From the NCBI GenBank assembly GCA_019278155.1, contig JADMLC010000004.1:1-64000 (forward strand): a DNA stretch of 64,000 nt, given 5' to 3'. How positions within the stretch are numbered: position 1 is the stretch's first letter; each line of letters starts with the position of its first letter. Below, in pieces: positions 8,552 through 18,186 of the stretch. Source of the DNA: Candidatus Kinetoplastidibacterium crithidiae. Its GTDB lineage: Bacteria > Pseudomonadota > Gammaproteobacteria > Burkholderiales > Burkholderiaceae_B. A program made the position numbers and the translations under genes. The notes below the pieces were generated by a model. It did not search any database and was not told where the DNA came from. It saw only the letters and a program-made list of their open reading frames with translations.

Positions 8552-9508
8552 TTAAAAATGATTAAAACCATTGATATCATATGATATATCATTGTTATGG
8601 AAAAAAATTTTTATAGATTTACCATTAACTATCTCACCTACCATATGCAAAACAACACCGGTTTCATTAGATATTTTCCTAATGACATTATGATTACTTT
8701 TTGGTGCTGTAAAACATAATTCATATACATCCCCACCATTCAAAATAGCTCTTTTGATGTCTTTTCGTGATACTCTTCCTTCTAAATATTTGTCAAATGG
8801 AATTTGATCATAATATATATTAGCTCCTAAATTACTAGACTTAGTAATATGACTCAAATCTTGCAAAAAACCATCTGAAATATCAATAGCAGAATTAGCT
8901 ATTCCCAATAAAGAACGTCCGAGATGTATTCGCGGATTAGGCCAATCTAGAGCATGTATAGTTCTTCTTAATAAAGATTTATTAGCTAAAATTTGCTTTG
9001 TTATTATACGATATGCGATATCAGCACTTCCTAAATTTCCAGAAACCCAAATTTCATCATTTAACTTGGCGCCACTTCTACGAATAGCTTTCGATACTGG
9101 CACTGCACCAAAAACTGTTATGCTTATTGATATTCCACAAGAGCTTTTTACGGTATCACCACCTAATAATGGACAAGAAAACTCATTAGATAATTTAAAA
9201 AAGCCTTTTGAAAACTTTGATAACCATTGATGATCCACTCTTGGAATCGCAATACCCAGTAAGCATCCAATAGGTTGCGCACCCATTGCAGCTAAATCTG
9301 ATAAATTAACAGCCAAAGACTTATGCCCCAATGATACAGGATCAACACTAGAAAAAAAATGCTTACCTTCTACTAATAAATCCTTACTAATAGCAACTTC
9401 GTTTCCATGAGGCACTGTAAATAAAGCACAGTCATCGCCAATCCCCAACATGTTTTTTTGCACTGCTGATTTGGAGAAATACCTTCTAATAATGTCGAAC
9501 TCTGACAT
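8552..9508 (-). CDS. thiL: Thiamine-monophosphate kinase
   Basis: Phosphorylates thiamine monophosphate to the active cofactor thiamine diphosphate. PurM-like fold: LGIGDDCALF (21-30), SKDLLVEGKHFF, HKSLAVNLSDLAAMGA, CPLLGGDTVKS and the AIDISDGFLQD motif are all intact. The start is ATG 9508 (MSEFDIIRRYF), matching the family N-terminus; a GTG two codons earlier is in frame but less likely. Length is 318. It sits in the nusB-thiL-pgpA order seen in many Proteobacteria. No other thiamine gene is in the window, so whether this is salvage or full biosynthesis cannot be judged here. Confidence 0.94.
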   Translation of the reverse strand: MSEFDIIRRYFSKSAVQKNMLGIGDDCALFTVPHGNEVAISKDLLVEGKHFFSSVDPVSLGHKSLAVNLSDLAAMGAQPIGCLLGIAIPRVDHQWLSKFSKGFFKLSNEFSCPLLGGDTVKSSCGISISITVFGAVPVSKAIRRSGAKLNDEIWVSGNLGSADIAYRIITKQILANKSLLRRTIHALDWPNPRIHLGRSLLGIANSAIDISDGFLQDLSHITKSSNLGANIYYDQIPFDKYLEGRVSRKDIKRAILNGGDVYELCFTAPKSNHNVIRKISNETGVVLHMVGEIVNGKSIKIFFHNNDISYDINGFNHF

Positions 9509-9548
9509 ATTCACTATTAAAGAAATAAATTATAAAGACCAAAACTAA

Positions 9549-9983
9549 TTAATTAGCACGAATACTATTAGCCATTTTATCTAAAACACCATTGATAAAT
9601 TTAAAACCATCAGTTCCACCAAAAGATTTAGCTAACTCCACTGACTCATTAATTATGACTCTATAAGGAATTTCCATATGCTCAATTAATTCAAAGCTTC
9701 CTATTAGGAGGATAGCATGTTCAATTGGAGAAATTGATCTTAGTGGTCTATCTAAATATGGTATAAAATTATTTCTTAAGTTTTCGCAATTTTTCAAAAT
9801 ACCTGAAATTAGTATTTTACACCAATCTTTATCTATATCTCTAAAATTATTTATCTCGAAAAAATTATAAAGAACATCATTAAAAGCATCTTCTTGATTA
9901 GACCCTGTAATTATCCATGAATAAATATATTGCAAAGCAAATTCTCTTGCTTTTCTTCTTGCTGTTGTTTTATTGTTTTTCAT
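9549..9983 (-). CDS. nusB: Transcription antitermination factor NusB
   Basis: Binds boxA RNA with S10 (NusE) to support rRNA operon antitermination. The 144-residue all-helical protein shows the arginine-rich N-terminus TARRKAREFALQYIYSW, the RPLRSISPIEHAILLIGSFEL segment and the closing IINESVELAKSFGGTDGFKFINGVLDKMA. All are standard for NusB. It lies between ribH (50 bases upstream) and thiL (40 bases downstream) on the minus strand, the conserved ribH-nusB-thiL order, so it is likely part of one transcript. Confidence 0.95.
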   Translation of the reverse strand: MKNNKTTARRKAREFALQYIYSWIITGSNQEDAFNDVLYNFFEINNFRDIDKDWCKILISGILKNCENLRNNFIPYLDRPLRSISPIEHAILLIGSFELIEHMEIPYRVIINESVELAKSFGGTDGFKFINGVLDKMANSIRAN

Positions 9984-10033
9984 ATATATGCCATGTAATA
10001 TATTTACCCAAGATAAACAGAGATATTAATAAA

Positions 10034-10495
10034 TCAAGATTTAAGTACCTGAATCAAATTAGCCATTTCTACAGCTGCATCAGCGCAATCACGTCCTTTT
10101 TCAGCTGCTCTAACATTAGCCTGTTCGTAAGTATCTACTGTTAAAACACCATTTGCTATTGGAATACCAGATTGTATAGACAATTTTGTGATGGCAGAAG
10201 CCATTTCATTACTAACTATATCAAAATGAAAAGTTTCACCCCGAATAACAGCACCAAGAGCTATTAAAGCATCAACTTCACGATTTTCAATAAGATGCAA
10301 CATAGTTACACCTATTTCTAAAGCTCCAGGAACTGTCATCAAAATTATATCTGATTCAGATACACCCAAAGAAAATAATTCTTCTAAACAATAATCTAAT
10401 TCTATCTGCCCTATTTCATCATTAAACCGCGATACAACTATGCCAATACTAAGACCTTGACCATCAAGATTTTGGCTAATACTATTAATATCCAT
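10034..10495 (-). CDS. ribH: 6,7-dimethyl-8-ribityllumazine synthase
   Basis: Condenses 5-amino-6-ribitylaminouracil with dihydroxybutanone phosphate, the penultimate riboflavin step, in an icosahedral or pentameric assembly. Clear motifs: [10 protein letters not shown] near the N-terminus, [24 protein letters not shown] with the catalytic His, and [16 protein letters not shown]. Length 153 is standard. It follows ribBA by 26 bases and precedes nusB, so riboflavin genes and nusB appear to form one operon. The dihydroxybutanone phosphate substrate would come from the adjacent RibB domain. Confidence 0.96.
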   Translation of the reverse strand: MDINSISQNLDGQGLSIGIVVSRFNDEIGQIELDYCLEELFSLGVSESDIILMTVPGALEIGVTMLHLIENREVDALIALGAVIRGETFHFDIVSNEMASAITKLSIQSGIPIANGVLTVDTYEQANVRAAEKGRDCADAAVEMANLIQVLKS

Positions 10496-10521
10496 AATAA
10501 TTTTCTTATAAAAATATAACT

Positions 10522-11652
10522 CTATATAAAATCGTATCCCGAAATTGAAAGACCAAAATCAAACTTATTAGGGGAATTTTTCTCTTTTAGTAATCTAATA
10601 CTACCAATACCTATATTATAAAATATCTGTGATATAACTCCATTTGTAACCAAATTATAATTCCAGTTATCTAAAAGTGGTTTGGTTTTATTAAATGCAT
10701 TAATACTTCTGAAAATGTCATCACAAGAAGTATGACAATTTATTAATAACAAAACGCCAGAAGAAGATTTAACAATCTTCTCTAAAGCCTTATTAATTGT
10801 CAATAGACCAAAATTATCATCTGTTCTCATTACATCTAAGATAGAAGAAGGTTTTTGTATACTAACTAAAGTATCTTTAGAAGAATCAATATTTCCATGC
10901 ACTAAAGCAATATGAATTGAAGAATTTATAACATCTCGATAACAAAATGCTTTAAAAACACCGTATATGGTATTTATCATAAAACTACTATACATATCAA
11001 TCAAATTTTCTCTAGCACTTCTATATTCCATTAAACTAGAAATTGTACCTATTTTTAAATTGAACTCCTTAGAAAACTGCAACAGATCTGGTAATCTAGC
11101 CATTGAACCATCTTTATTTATGATTTCACAAATCACTGCAGCAGGAGTAAGACCAGCCAATCTTGTTAGATCACATCCTGCCTCAGTATGTCCTGCTCTA
11201 GATAACACTCCACCCTTAACAGCTCTGACTGGAAATATATGACCAGGTTGCACTAGGTCTTTTGGAGTAACATTCTTATCTGTAGCTACTTTTATAGTAT
11301 GCGCCCTATCAAAAGCAGAAATACCAGTTCCAATACCACTTGCTGCCTCTATTGATTGTGTGAAATTAGTACCATAACGAGAACTATTGTTTTCTGTCAT
11401 CATGCTTAGACCTAGCTTTTGACAATGATCTTCTGTTAAAGTTAAACATACTAGTCCACGAGCATGTGTTATCATAAAATTGATGCTCTCAGAAGATACG
11501 AAATCAGCAGCTATTAATAAATCACCCTCATTCTCTCTATCTTCTTCATCAATCAATATAATCATACGACCAGATTTAAGTTCATTGACAATATCATCAA
11601 CAGATGATATGACACCATATTTTTGTATATTTGCAATGGAGGAATTAGACAT
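10522..11652 (-). CDS. ribB: 3,4-dihydroxy-2-butanone-4-phosphate synthase with degenerate GTP cyclohydrolase II-like domain
   Basis: The N-terminal about 205 residues are an intact DHBP synthase: [12 protein letters not shown] at 35-46, [22 protein letters not shown] and [11 protein letters not shown]. It makes dihydroxybutanone phosphate from ribulose 5-phosphate for RibH. The C-terminal about 170 residues have the position and length of GTP cyclohydrolase II but lack the zinc-binding cysteines and the RCDCGxQL-type motif; the equivalent stretch contains [16 protein letters not shown] instead. So the C-terminal domain should not open GTP, and a separate RibA would be required elsewhere. Degenerate RibBA fusions are known in Betaproteobacteria (recalled), so this may be ancestral rather than new decay. 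It is first in the rib-nusB-thiL-pgpA run. Confidence 0.9.
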   Translation of the reverse strand: MSNSSIANIQKYGVISSVDDIVNELKSGRMIILIDEEDRENEGDLLIAADFVSSESINFMITHARGLVCLTLTEDHCQKLGLSMMTENNSSRYGTNFTQSIEAASGIGTGISAFDRAHTIKVATDKNVTPKDLVQPGHIFPVRAVKGGVLSRAGHTEAGCDLTRLAGLTPAAVICEIINKDGSMARLPDLLQFSKEFNLKIGTISSLMEYRSARENLIDMYSSFMINTIYGVFKAFCYRDVINSSIHIALVHGNIDSSKDTLVSIQKPSSILDVMRTDDNFGLLTINKALEKIVKSSSGVLLLINCHTSCDDIFRSINAFNKTKPLLDNWNYNLVTNGVISQIFYNIGIGSIRLLKEKNSPNKFDFGLSISGYDFI

Positions 11653-11723
11653 ATAATAGATTATTAATAATAGTTTTAGTTTTTTACAAGTTTAATTTTT
11701 TAATTTTAAATAAAAAATATTTT

Positions 11724-12779
11724 TTATTTATCTAATATAGCTGCTACAAAATCTTTAGCTACAAAAGATAAAATATCATTCTTATTTTCTCCTATACCAA
11801 TCCAATAAACAGGAATTTTACGAATATTATTTTTACCATAAGCTACAGAAACTAAAATACCACCTTTAGCAGTTCCATCTAATTTAGCAACAAATAAGCC
11901 AGATATGCCAATATGATTATCAAAAGATAATATTTGTGCAATATTATTCTGACCTGAGTTAGCATCTATAACTAATATGGTTTCATAAGGGTTACCATTG
12001 TTTGCTTTAGATATAACTTTTTTTATTTTTGTTAATTCATTCATCAAATTTATATTTGAGGGTAATCTTCCAGCAGAGTCTATAATGATAACATCAACAT
12101 TTTTAGCTCTACCAAAATTAATACCATCAAAAACTACAGAAGAAGGATCTTGTGTACCTGTTTTAGAGTATACCATTATATTATTAATATCTCCCAATTT
12201 CTGCAGTTGATCTACAGCAGCAGCCCGGAATGTATCTGCGGCTACCAATAAAACTGTCAATTTTAAAGATTTGAAATAAGAAGCTATTTTACAAATTGAT
12301 GTAGTCTTACCAACTCCATTGGCTCCTACGATAAAAAAAATGCTAGGCTTATGGTTAATATGAATTTTACTTTCTAAAACTTTTAAACGATCAGTTAATA
12401 TTGCATATAATTCATTTTTTACTTCTTTAATATCAAATGAACTGCTTTTTAAAAATTTAGATTTTAATAAATTTATTATATCGCTAGATGCTTCAAAACC
12501 AACATCTGACATTATTAGAATAGATTCTAATTCCTCAAAAATACTTTCATCTATTGTTGATCTTCTAAAAAACCTATTTAAATTGCTACTTGTATTAGAT
12601 AAACTTTTCCTAAGTGATTTGAAAATAGAGTATTTATTATCATCATTATGTTTTTCAGAATTGGCATTTTCTTGATTCTGTTCATTTATAGAATCTTCTT
12701 TTAATATTTTTTCTTCTAATTCTAATATATTATTAGAATTAACATTTTTATTAAATTTACTTTTCAAAAAATCAAACAT
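11724..12779 (-). CDS. ftsY: Signal recognition particle receptor FtsY
   Basis: Membrane-associated SRP GTPase that docks translating ribosomes at the Sec translocon. It has an acidic, lysine/asparagine-rich N-terminal region (to about 75), an NG domain with G1 GANGVGKTT (152-160), DTFRAAAVDQL (from 182), DSAGRLPSN and TKLDGTAKGG, and the closing GIGENKNDILSF. Length is 351; the N-terminal A domain is short and low complexity. The ATG shares bases with the divergent rsmD ATG: the two starts overlap in one CATG, so there is no intergenic promoter space. I see no strong ribosome binding site on either side. Confidence 0.95.
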   Translation of the reverse strand: MFDFLKSKFNKNVNSNNILELEEKILKEDSINEQNQENANSEKHNDDNKYSIFKSLRKSLSNTSSNLNRFFRRSTIDESIFEELESILIMSDVGFEASSDIINLLKSKFLKSSSFDIKEVKNELYAILTDRLKVLESKIHINHKPSIFFIVGANGVGKTTSICKIASYFKSLKLTVLLVAADTFRAAAVDQLQKLGDINNIMVYSKTGTQDPSSVVFDGINFGRAKNVDVIIIDSAGRLPSNINLMNELTKIKKVISKANNGNPYETILVIDANSGQNNIAQILSFDNHIGISGLFVAKLDGTAKGGILVSVAYGKNNIRKIPVYWIGIGENKNDILSFVAKDFVAAILDK

Positions 12780-13335
12780 GACTAATAACTCTGTTTATAT
12801 TATTTCTGGAATATACAAGAATACCAAAATTACATTTCCTAAAATTGATGGATTACGTCCCACTCCAAATAGAGTTAAAGAAACATTATTTAATTGGATA
12901 AATAACAAATGGAACAACAATTTTACAAATAAAACCATACTTGATTTATTTGCTGGTAGCGGATCATTAGGGTTTGAAGCCGCTTCCAGAGGTGCTAGTT
13001 TCGTACAAATGGTAGAGTATAACAAACAAGCTGTAAAATCAATTCAACTTGTATGCAAAAAAATATCACTTGAGCAAGTAAACATATTTTCTGGCAAAGC
13101 CATAGATTTTCTTCAACAAAAAAAACTGAAACAATTTGATCTAATTTTATTAGATCCTCCATTTAAAAATAATGAATTTGAAAAAATATGGTATTATTTG
13201 CCAAGAGCGCTAAACAACAATAGTATTGTATATATAGAAACAAACTCAATTATAGAAATACCAAATTATCTAAATTTAATACGAACAAAAAAAGCTGGAA
13301 AAGTTTATTTTAATCTTTATGAATATCATATTTAA
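12778..13335 (+). CDS. rsmD: 16S rRNA (guanine(966)-N2)-methyltransferase
   Basis: SAM-dependent methyltransferase acting on assembled small-subunit rRNA. GLRPTPNRVKETLFNW (25-40) is the RsmD signature, followed by the SAM-binding LDLFAGSGSLG (55-65) and the catalytic LLDPPF (124-129). Length 185 is typical. The ATG overlaps the start of ftsY on the other strand, as in the ftsY/rsmD divergent pair of Gammaproteobacteria but without any spacer here. The 3' end overlaps the convergent ppiD stop by four bases. Confidence 0.94.
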   Translation: MTNNSVYIISGIYKNTKITFPKIDGLRPTPNRVKETLFNWINNKWNNNFTNKTILDLFAGSGSLGFEAASRGASFVQMVEYNKQAVKSIQLVCKKISLEQVNIFSGKAIDFLQQKKLKQFDLILLDPPFKNNEFEKIWYYLPRALNNNSIVYIETNSIIEIPNYLNLIRTKKAGKVYFNLYEYHI

Positions 13336-15224
13336 TCTATTTTTAGCTTCAGAATATCATTAATATTATCAAATAATTTTAGATTATAACTATCTCTTAA
13401 ATATCTAATAAACGCCATAGATTCAGATTTACCATAACTATCAAAAAATATTTTTCTAAAATCTTTATTTCTATCATCATGTTTAGTGCATTCATCAACT
13501 TTTTCTAATTTAATTATGTAAAGATCAGAATCTAACGGAACAAAATCATAAGATGGTAATTTAAAATGAGGCATCTTCATAATAAAATCAGAAACTTCTA
13601 TTGGAATATCAATATTCTCTTTGTTATGCATAAATTCTATAGGTTTAGAAAATTTGTTTGAGAACTTTTTAGAAAAACCATCATCTTTTAAAGAAAACAA
13701 AAGTTCTTTAGCATGTTTTATTGCTAAATCTCTACTTTTCTCAGATATAACAATCTTCTTTATAGAATCTTTAACTGAATCATATGATGGAATACAAGCA
13801 TCATTTGAAGAATTAATTTTAACAACAACAAATTTCGTAGAGGAAAGCTGAACAATATTATAGTTACGATCATTATATAAAAAATCATTAAATAGTGTAT
13901 TTAATATTTTTCTATCTTTAAAAAAATTATTTTTATTATCATAAGAATTAATGATACTACCATCTCTTGTTAACCCATATAAACTTTGCGTTTTTAAAGA
14001 TAATTCGGTGGCAATAACATTTAAATCCTTATTGTCATAGTAAATGGAGTCTCTAATTTTTGATATTAAATCTAAAAAAAGTAAGTTTTTCTTTTGTTTT
14101 AAAATAATATCTTTTATTTGATCCTTAGTATAATTAATGTTATTAGATATTTTTATGAGTTTCACTATGTAAAAACCATCTTCGGTTTCTATTATATTAG
14201 ATATATTACCTTCCTCTAAATTAAATACAATTTCTGAGAATTCAGGCCCATAATCATCTAATAAATGATCTTTACTATAAAAATTATTTATCTGACTATT
14301 ATTTACTCTACTAATAGCAAAAGACTTAAATTTATTTGGATCTTTCACTACAATTTCCAATATCTTTGAAGCATTACCTATATCTAATAATCTGTCATCT
14401 TTCTTTTTTATATAAATATAATCAAAAGAACGCATTTCATTATTAGTTAAAATATTTTTATCATAAAAATGATCAACATCAGCATCTGATATCTCAACAC
14501 CTAAAGATATACTGTCTTGATCTACAAGCATATAATCAAGATCTATATTAAAAGGAATTTCTAATAATTCATTATTGTTTTTATACCATGTTAAGACTTC
14601 ATCTTCTTGAACTGATATATTCTCTTCAAATTTTTTGTATTTATAGTGCATCAAACGCACAGTTCTTTTTTGTAACGAAGATCTAATAAAATGATCTAAC
14701 AATTGTTCAGGAAATATAGGAGATATAGTAATAAAATCTATTAATTTGCGTCCTGATAAATAAATCCTTTGATCTTCTTCAAATTCTCTTGGTGTAATTC
14801 CTGCACTACGCAAAGCACTTAAATAATTATCTTTAGAAAAGTTATTATAACCGTTACCCCAATCTAAAGAAGATATGTATTTACAAAGGATATCATCAGA
14901 TACAGATATTTTCAGATCAAGGACTGTTTGATTTAAAACATTTGTATTTATCAATTCTTCTAAAAAATTTTTTCTCATTTTAGGTGTATCTACCAAAGAT
15001 ATATCTATATCATCCTTAGTATCTGAAATAACTTTTCTTATAAAGTTAGAATAAGTTTTTTCAAAATCAAAAAGTGTTATATCAGAATTACCTATAGAAA
15101 CTATTTTTTTATCTTTGTAAGACTTGTTCCCAATCATTATCCCAGAAAAGAAAATAGATGGGATAATAAAGATTATTGCTATTATAACTATCCAACGAGA
15201 TTTTTTTCTAAGAAATTCAAACAT
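13332..15224 (-). CDS. ppiD: Periplasmic folding chaperone / peptidyl-prolyl isomerase PpiD
   Basis: Inner-membrane-anchored chaperone facing the periplasm that assists newly translocated outer-membrane and secreted proteins. It has a short cytoplasmic N-terminus (MFEFLRKKSRW), one transmembrane helix at about 12-31, a SurA_N-like helical region, a parvulin-like domain around 265-365 (RSFDYIYIKKK to FYIVKLIKI) and a long C-terminal region. Length 630 is close to E. coli PpiD (623). The parvulin domain is divergent, so isomerase activity is uncertain, as in E. coli PpiD. It is convergent with rsmD, sharing four bases at the stops. The sequence is lysine/asparagine/aspartate rich, the usual effect of AT bias on tolerant proteins. 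Confidence 0.85.
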   Translation of the reverse strand: MFEFLRKKSRWIVIIAIIFIIPSIFFSGIMIGNKSYKDKKIVSIGNSDITLFDFEKTYSNFIRKVISDTKDDIDISLVDTPKMRKNFLEELINTNVLNQTVLDLKISVSDDILCKYISSLDWGNGYNNFSKDNYLSALRSAGITPREFEEDQRIYLSGRKLIDFITISPIFPEQLLDHFIRSSLQKRTVRLMHYKYKKFEENISVQEDEVLTWYKNNNELLEIPFNIDLDYMLVDQDSISLGVEISDADVDHFYDKNILTNNEMRSFDYIYIKKKDDRLLDIGNASKILEIVVKDPNKFKSFAISRVNNSQINNFYSKDHLLDDYGPEFSEIVFNLEEGNISNIIETEDGFYIVKLIKISNNINYTKDQIKDIILKQKKNLLFLDLISKIRDSIYYDNKDLNVIATELSLKTQSLYGLTRDGSIINSYDNKNNFFKDRKILNTLFNDFLYNDRNYNIVQLSSTKFVVVKINSSNDACIPSYDSVKDSIKKIVISEKSRDLAIKHAKELLFSLKDDGFSKKFSNKFSKPIEFMHNKENIDIPIEVSDFIMKMPHFKLPSYDFVPLDSDLYIIKLEKVDECTKHDDRNKDFRKIFFDSYGKSESMAFIRYLRDSYNLKLFDNINDILKLKID

Positions 15225-15287
15225 AATATTCAGTAATAAAAATAACTATAATAATTGTATATACAATATAATCAAAAATTTAAAATA

Positions 15288-16595
15288 CTATAATTCCAGT
15301 ACTGTTATAGATTCAATATGCCCTGTATGAGTAAACATATTTATAACTCCTGAGCATTTTAAGACATAACCACACTCATGTACTAATATGTTAACATCCC
15401 TAGATAAAGTAGAGGGATTGCAAGAAACATATACGATTCTTCTTGGCAATTTTTTTTTACAAACAGACAACGATTTAACGATAGAAAAGGCCCCCTCACG
15501 AGGAGGGTCGAGTAGCAAAATATCAAAAACTCCTATCTTAGAAAACCAATTCATTTCTATCTCGAATAGATTAACAACTTGAAAACTTATGATTTTATCT
15601 AATTTATAAAACATTGATATGCTCGAAGCTCTAACAATCAAATCATTATTTATATCTATACCTATAACTTTCTTGGCCTTTGTCGCTATTGGCAAAGTAA
15701 AGTTTCCAAGACCGCAAAACAAATCTAAGATCACATCTGATGACTTAATATCTAACAATGATAAAACTCTTGATACCATTATCCTATTCACTGAATGATT
15801 TATTTGAGTAAAATCATTAACATGAAAATGCATCAGAAAACCAAATTCAGGTAGTGAGTAGTATAATTCTTTATCTTTATTACTTATCTTATAAAGCTCT
15901 TGATTACTATCTCTTTGAATCCAACATTTAGTATTAAATTTTCTCTCAAATTCCAATAAAACAATTGTGTCACCATAGCTTAATTGACTCGAAGTACGAA
16001 TTGACAAATGAATTACTGAATTATCTCCTATAGATACTTCTATATGAGATATATTTTTTGAAATTGATAATTGAGAAATAACCTCTCTCAATGGTGAAAT
16101 TAATTCATTAATGTCATTATGTAAAATTGGACAATAACTAATATCAGTAACAAATAGACTACGACGTTCGCGAAAACCAAGCGACACTAACGATTTTTTT
16201 GCGCCTGATTTGACAGAAAATTTCGCCCTACACCTATATTGCCAATCTAATCCATAAATAGCTTGCAAAATAAAACTTGGCTTTATTTTTCCTAAGTAAA
16301 ACAAATTATCTTCTAATATACGCTGTTTAATAGATACCTGTGATTTCGGATCTATATGTTGCATAACACAACCACCACATGTGCCAAAATGTCTACAAAA
16401 AGGTTTTCTTCTAAAACTTGATTGTATTAGTATCTCCTTCAACACTGCTAGATCATATTTTTTTGTTTTTTTAACAATATCAACTAATACTTTTTCTCCA
16501 GGCAAAACACCATCAACAAATATAACTTTGTTATTGTAGCGAGATACACCTCTAGCATTCAAATCAACAGAATTAACCTCTAAAACATCACTCAC
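15288..16595 (-). CDS. rlmD: 23S rRNA (uracil(1939)-C5)-methyltransferase RlmD
   Basis: Iron-sulfur RNA methyltransferase forming m5U1939. An N-terminal TRAM domain (about 1-55) is followed by the 4Fe-4S ligands Cys67, Cys73, Cys76 and Cys155 (CRHFGTCGGC and SYCPIL). Then come SAM-binding LDLFCGLGNFTLPIA, LLLDPPREGA and the catalytic-cysteine motif YVSCNPSTLSRD. Length 435 matches the family. Its ATG overlaps the stop of the upstream exonuclease by four bases. That gene in turn overlaps nlpD, so nlpD, the exonuclease and rlmD look like one translationally coupled unit. Confidence 0.93.
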   Translation of the reverse strand: MSDVLEVNSVDLNARGVSRYNNKVIFVDGVLPGEKVLVDIVKKTKKYDLAVLKEILIQSSFRRKPFCRHFGTCGGCVMQHIDPKSQVSIKQRILEDNLFYLGKIKPSFILQAIYGLDWQYRCRAKFSVKSGAKKSLVSLGFRERRSLFVTDISYCPILHNDINELISPLREVISQLSISKNISHIEVSIGDNSVIHLSIRTSSQLSYGDTIVLLEFERKFNTKCWIQRDSNQELYKISNKDKELYYSLPEFGFLMHFHVNDFTQINHSVNRIMVSRVLSLLDIKSSDVILDLFCGLGNFTLPIATKAKKVIGIDINNDLIVRASSISMFYKLDKIISFQVVNLFEIEMNWFSKIGVFDILLLDPPREGAFSIVKSLSVCKKKLPRRIVYVSCNPSTLSRDVNILVHECGYVLKCSGVINMFTHTGHIESITVLEL

Positions 16596-17377
16596 TCAAC
16601 AACATCCTTCCAAGAGGCAATAAATTTAACCCAATGATCATCTTCAAGATTTGAAATATAATTTTTCACAAAGGAAACTTCTTTTGTATAGGAATTAAAA
16701 TTTAAAGAACCTTCAAATAAACAAAATCTACAATATAACAACCAGGTATTTATAACATCTGTTTCACAATATGATCGAATCGATTTTATATCCCCACTAC
16801 ACCAAGCTTCCCATACCATACTACCATCCATTCCTATCTTGCCAGGAAAATCACATAACTTTGCTAACTCATCCATAGGGACACTCGCACGTGCATTATA
16901 CTTTGACAAAACATCCATCAAATCTACATGTCTATTATGGTAACGATTTATATAATTATTAAATTTAAATTCTCTACTATATTCACCTAAATCCCAATAT
17001 TTACCAGAAATAACTTTATTAATTAAACTGCGATAATGAATGACTGGTAGATCAAACCCAGAACCATTCCAAGTAACTAATCTAGGTATATAACGATTTA
17101 TAATTTTAAAAAATAACAATAATATTGACTGTTCTGAATCATCTTCTTTACCTAATGTTTTAATGCTTATTACATCATTATTTCTAAATAAGCAGCTAAT
17201 AGAAATTATTCTATGCAAATGTAGAGGTAGAAAATCATGCCCACTTTTTTTGATACGATCTTGCTTTACTAGATCAAGTAATTGATCATCAGAAAGACTA
17301 CTGTCAAAACTATTCAGCTTTCTTAAACCATCTATATCAGGTATAGTTTCAATGTCAAATACTAATATCGATTTCAT
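16592..17377 (-). CDS. PolB-like 3'-5' exonuclease
   Basis: Predicted DEDD-family 3'-5' exonuclease related to the proofreading domain of family-B DNA polymerases (the stand-alone PolB_exo2 group). Exo I is LVFDIETIPD near the N-terminus with DxE. Exo II is in VTWNGSGFDLPVI, followed by RHVDLMDVLSKY. The terminal acidic motif lies in YCETDVINTWLLY. All four carboxylates appear present. Length is 261. The physiological role of this family is poorly known. It overlaps both neighbours by four bases (nlpD upstream, rlmD downstream), so it is probably co-translated with them, which says nothing firm about its job. Confidence 0.82.
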   Translation of the reverse strand: MKSILVFDIETIPDIDGLRKLNSFDSSLSDDQLLDLVKQDRIKKSGHDFLPLHLHRIISISCLFRNNDVISIKTLGKEDDSEQSILLLFFKIINRYIPRLVTWNGSGFDLPVIHYRSLINKVISGKYWDLGEYSREFKFNNYINRYHNRHVDLMDVLSKYNARASVPMDELAKLCDFPGKIGMDGSMVWEAWCSGDIKSIRSYCETDVINTWLLYCRFCLFEGSLNFNSYTKEVSFVKNYISNLEDDHWVKFIASWKDVVE

Positions 17378-18153
17378 CTTGTAGGAAGAACTTTTAATGG
17401 ATCTATTGGAACTCCATTTTTTCTAATTTCAAAATGCAATTTACAACAATCTGAATCACCTTTTCCCATTTCGGCAATATTCATATTTTTATAAACAATA
17501 TCACCAGCAACTACTAAAAGTTTACTATTATGAGCATAAGCTGTTATAAATCCATCATCATGACTTATAATTAATAAGTTTCCAAAACCACGCACTCCGT
17601 TACCACTGTACATAACTTTACCATCAGAAGCTGCTACAACAGGATCACCAACATTACCGGAAATATCTATACCTCTACTATAAGAATCAAATTTAGTTAT
17701 AATATCTCCATTGCAAGGCCAACTCCAACAGTTATTATCTACAGTTTTTCCTCTTTCTTTTATACTGGGTTTATGTATGTTCCTAGTAGATTTTAAAGAT
17801 TTCTCAATATGCACAGAAGATTTTTTTCTCTGTGGATTATAGCCATAACCTGGGATATATAGAATATCACCAATTTTAATAATATCATTACTAATCTTAT
17901 TAATTTCCTTGATAGTGCTAATATCAATATTGTGACTCTTAGCTATTTTAAATAAACTATCTCCTGATTGAACTATATAAAAATTAAATAAGCGCAAATC
18001 ATTATTAACAACTGAAACATCTGTTATCCTAGCCATATCATGACTACTACAGCCATATAAAGAACTAGATAAAATTACAACAAATACAAATACAACATAG
18101 CATGTTATTTGTTTCAATTTGCTAAAAAACAAAACAATATTTGAAAAAAACAT
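17374..18153 (-). CDS. nlpD: NlpD-like lipoprotein, amidase activator (LysM + degenerate M23)
   Basis: Activates cell-wall amidases during septal splitting. Residues 15-34 are a hydrophobic signal followed by a lipobox LYGC (Cys35). A LysM domain spans about 59-103 (YIVQSGDSLFKIAK to LYIPGYG). The C-terminal M23/LytM domain keeps YAHN and LHFEIR but has RGIDIS with Ser where active peptidases have the first zinc-binding His. That is the pattern of NlpD/EnvC activators, not hydrolases. It follows surE by 33 bases. In Bordetella-like genomes pcm and rpoS usually flank nlpD; neither is here, and the exonuclease overlaps its 3' end instead. Confidence 0.88.
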   Translation of the reverse strand: MFFSNIVLFFSKLKQITCYVVFVFVVILSSSLYGCSSHDMARITDVSVVNNDLRLFNFYIVQSGDSLFKIAKSHNIDISTIKEINKISNDIIKIGDILYIPGYGYNPQRKKSSVHIEKSLKSTRNIHKPSIKERGKTVDNNCWSWPCNGDIITKFDSYSRGIDISGNVGDPVVAASDGKVMYSGNGVRGFGNLLIISHDDGFITAYAHNSKLLVVAGDIVYKNMNIAEMGKGDSDCCKLHFEIRKNGVPIDPLKVLPTR

Positions 18154-18186
18154 AAAAAATATTAATAAATTTATAACAATTAAAAT

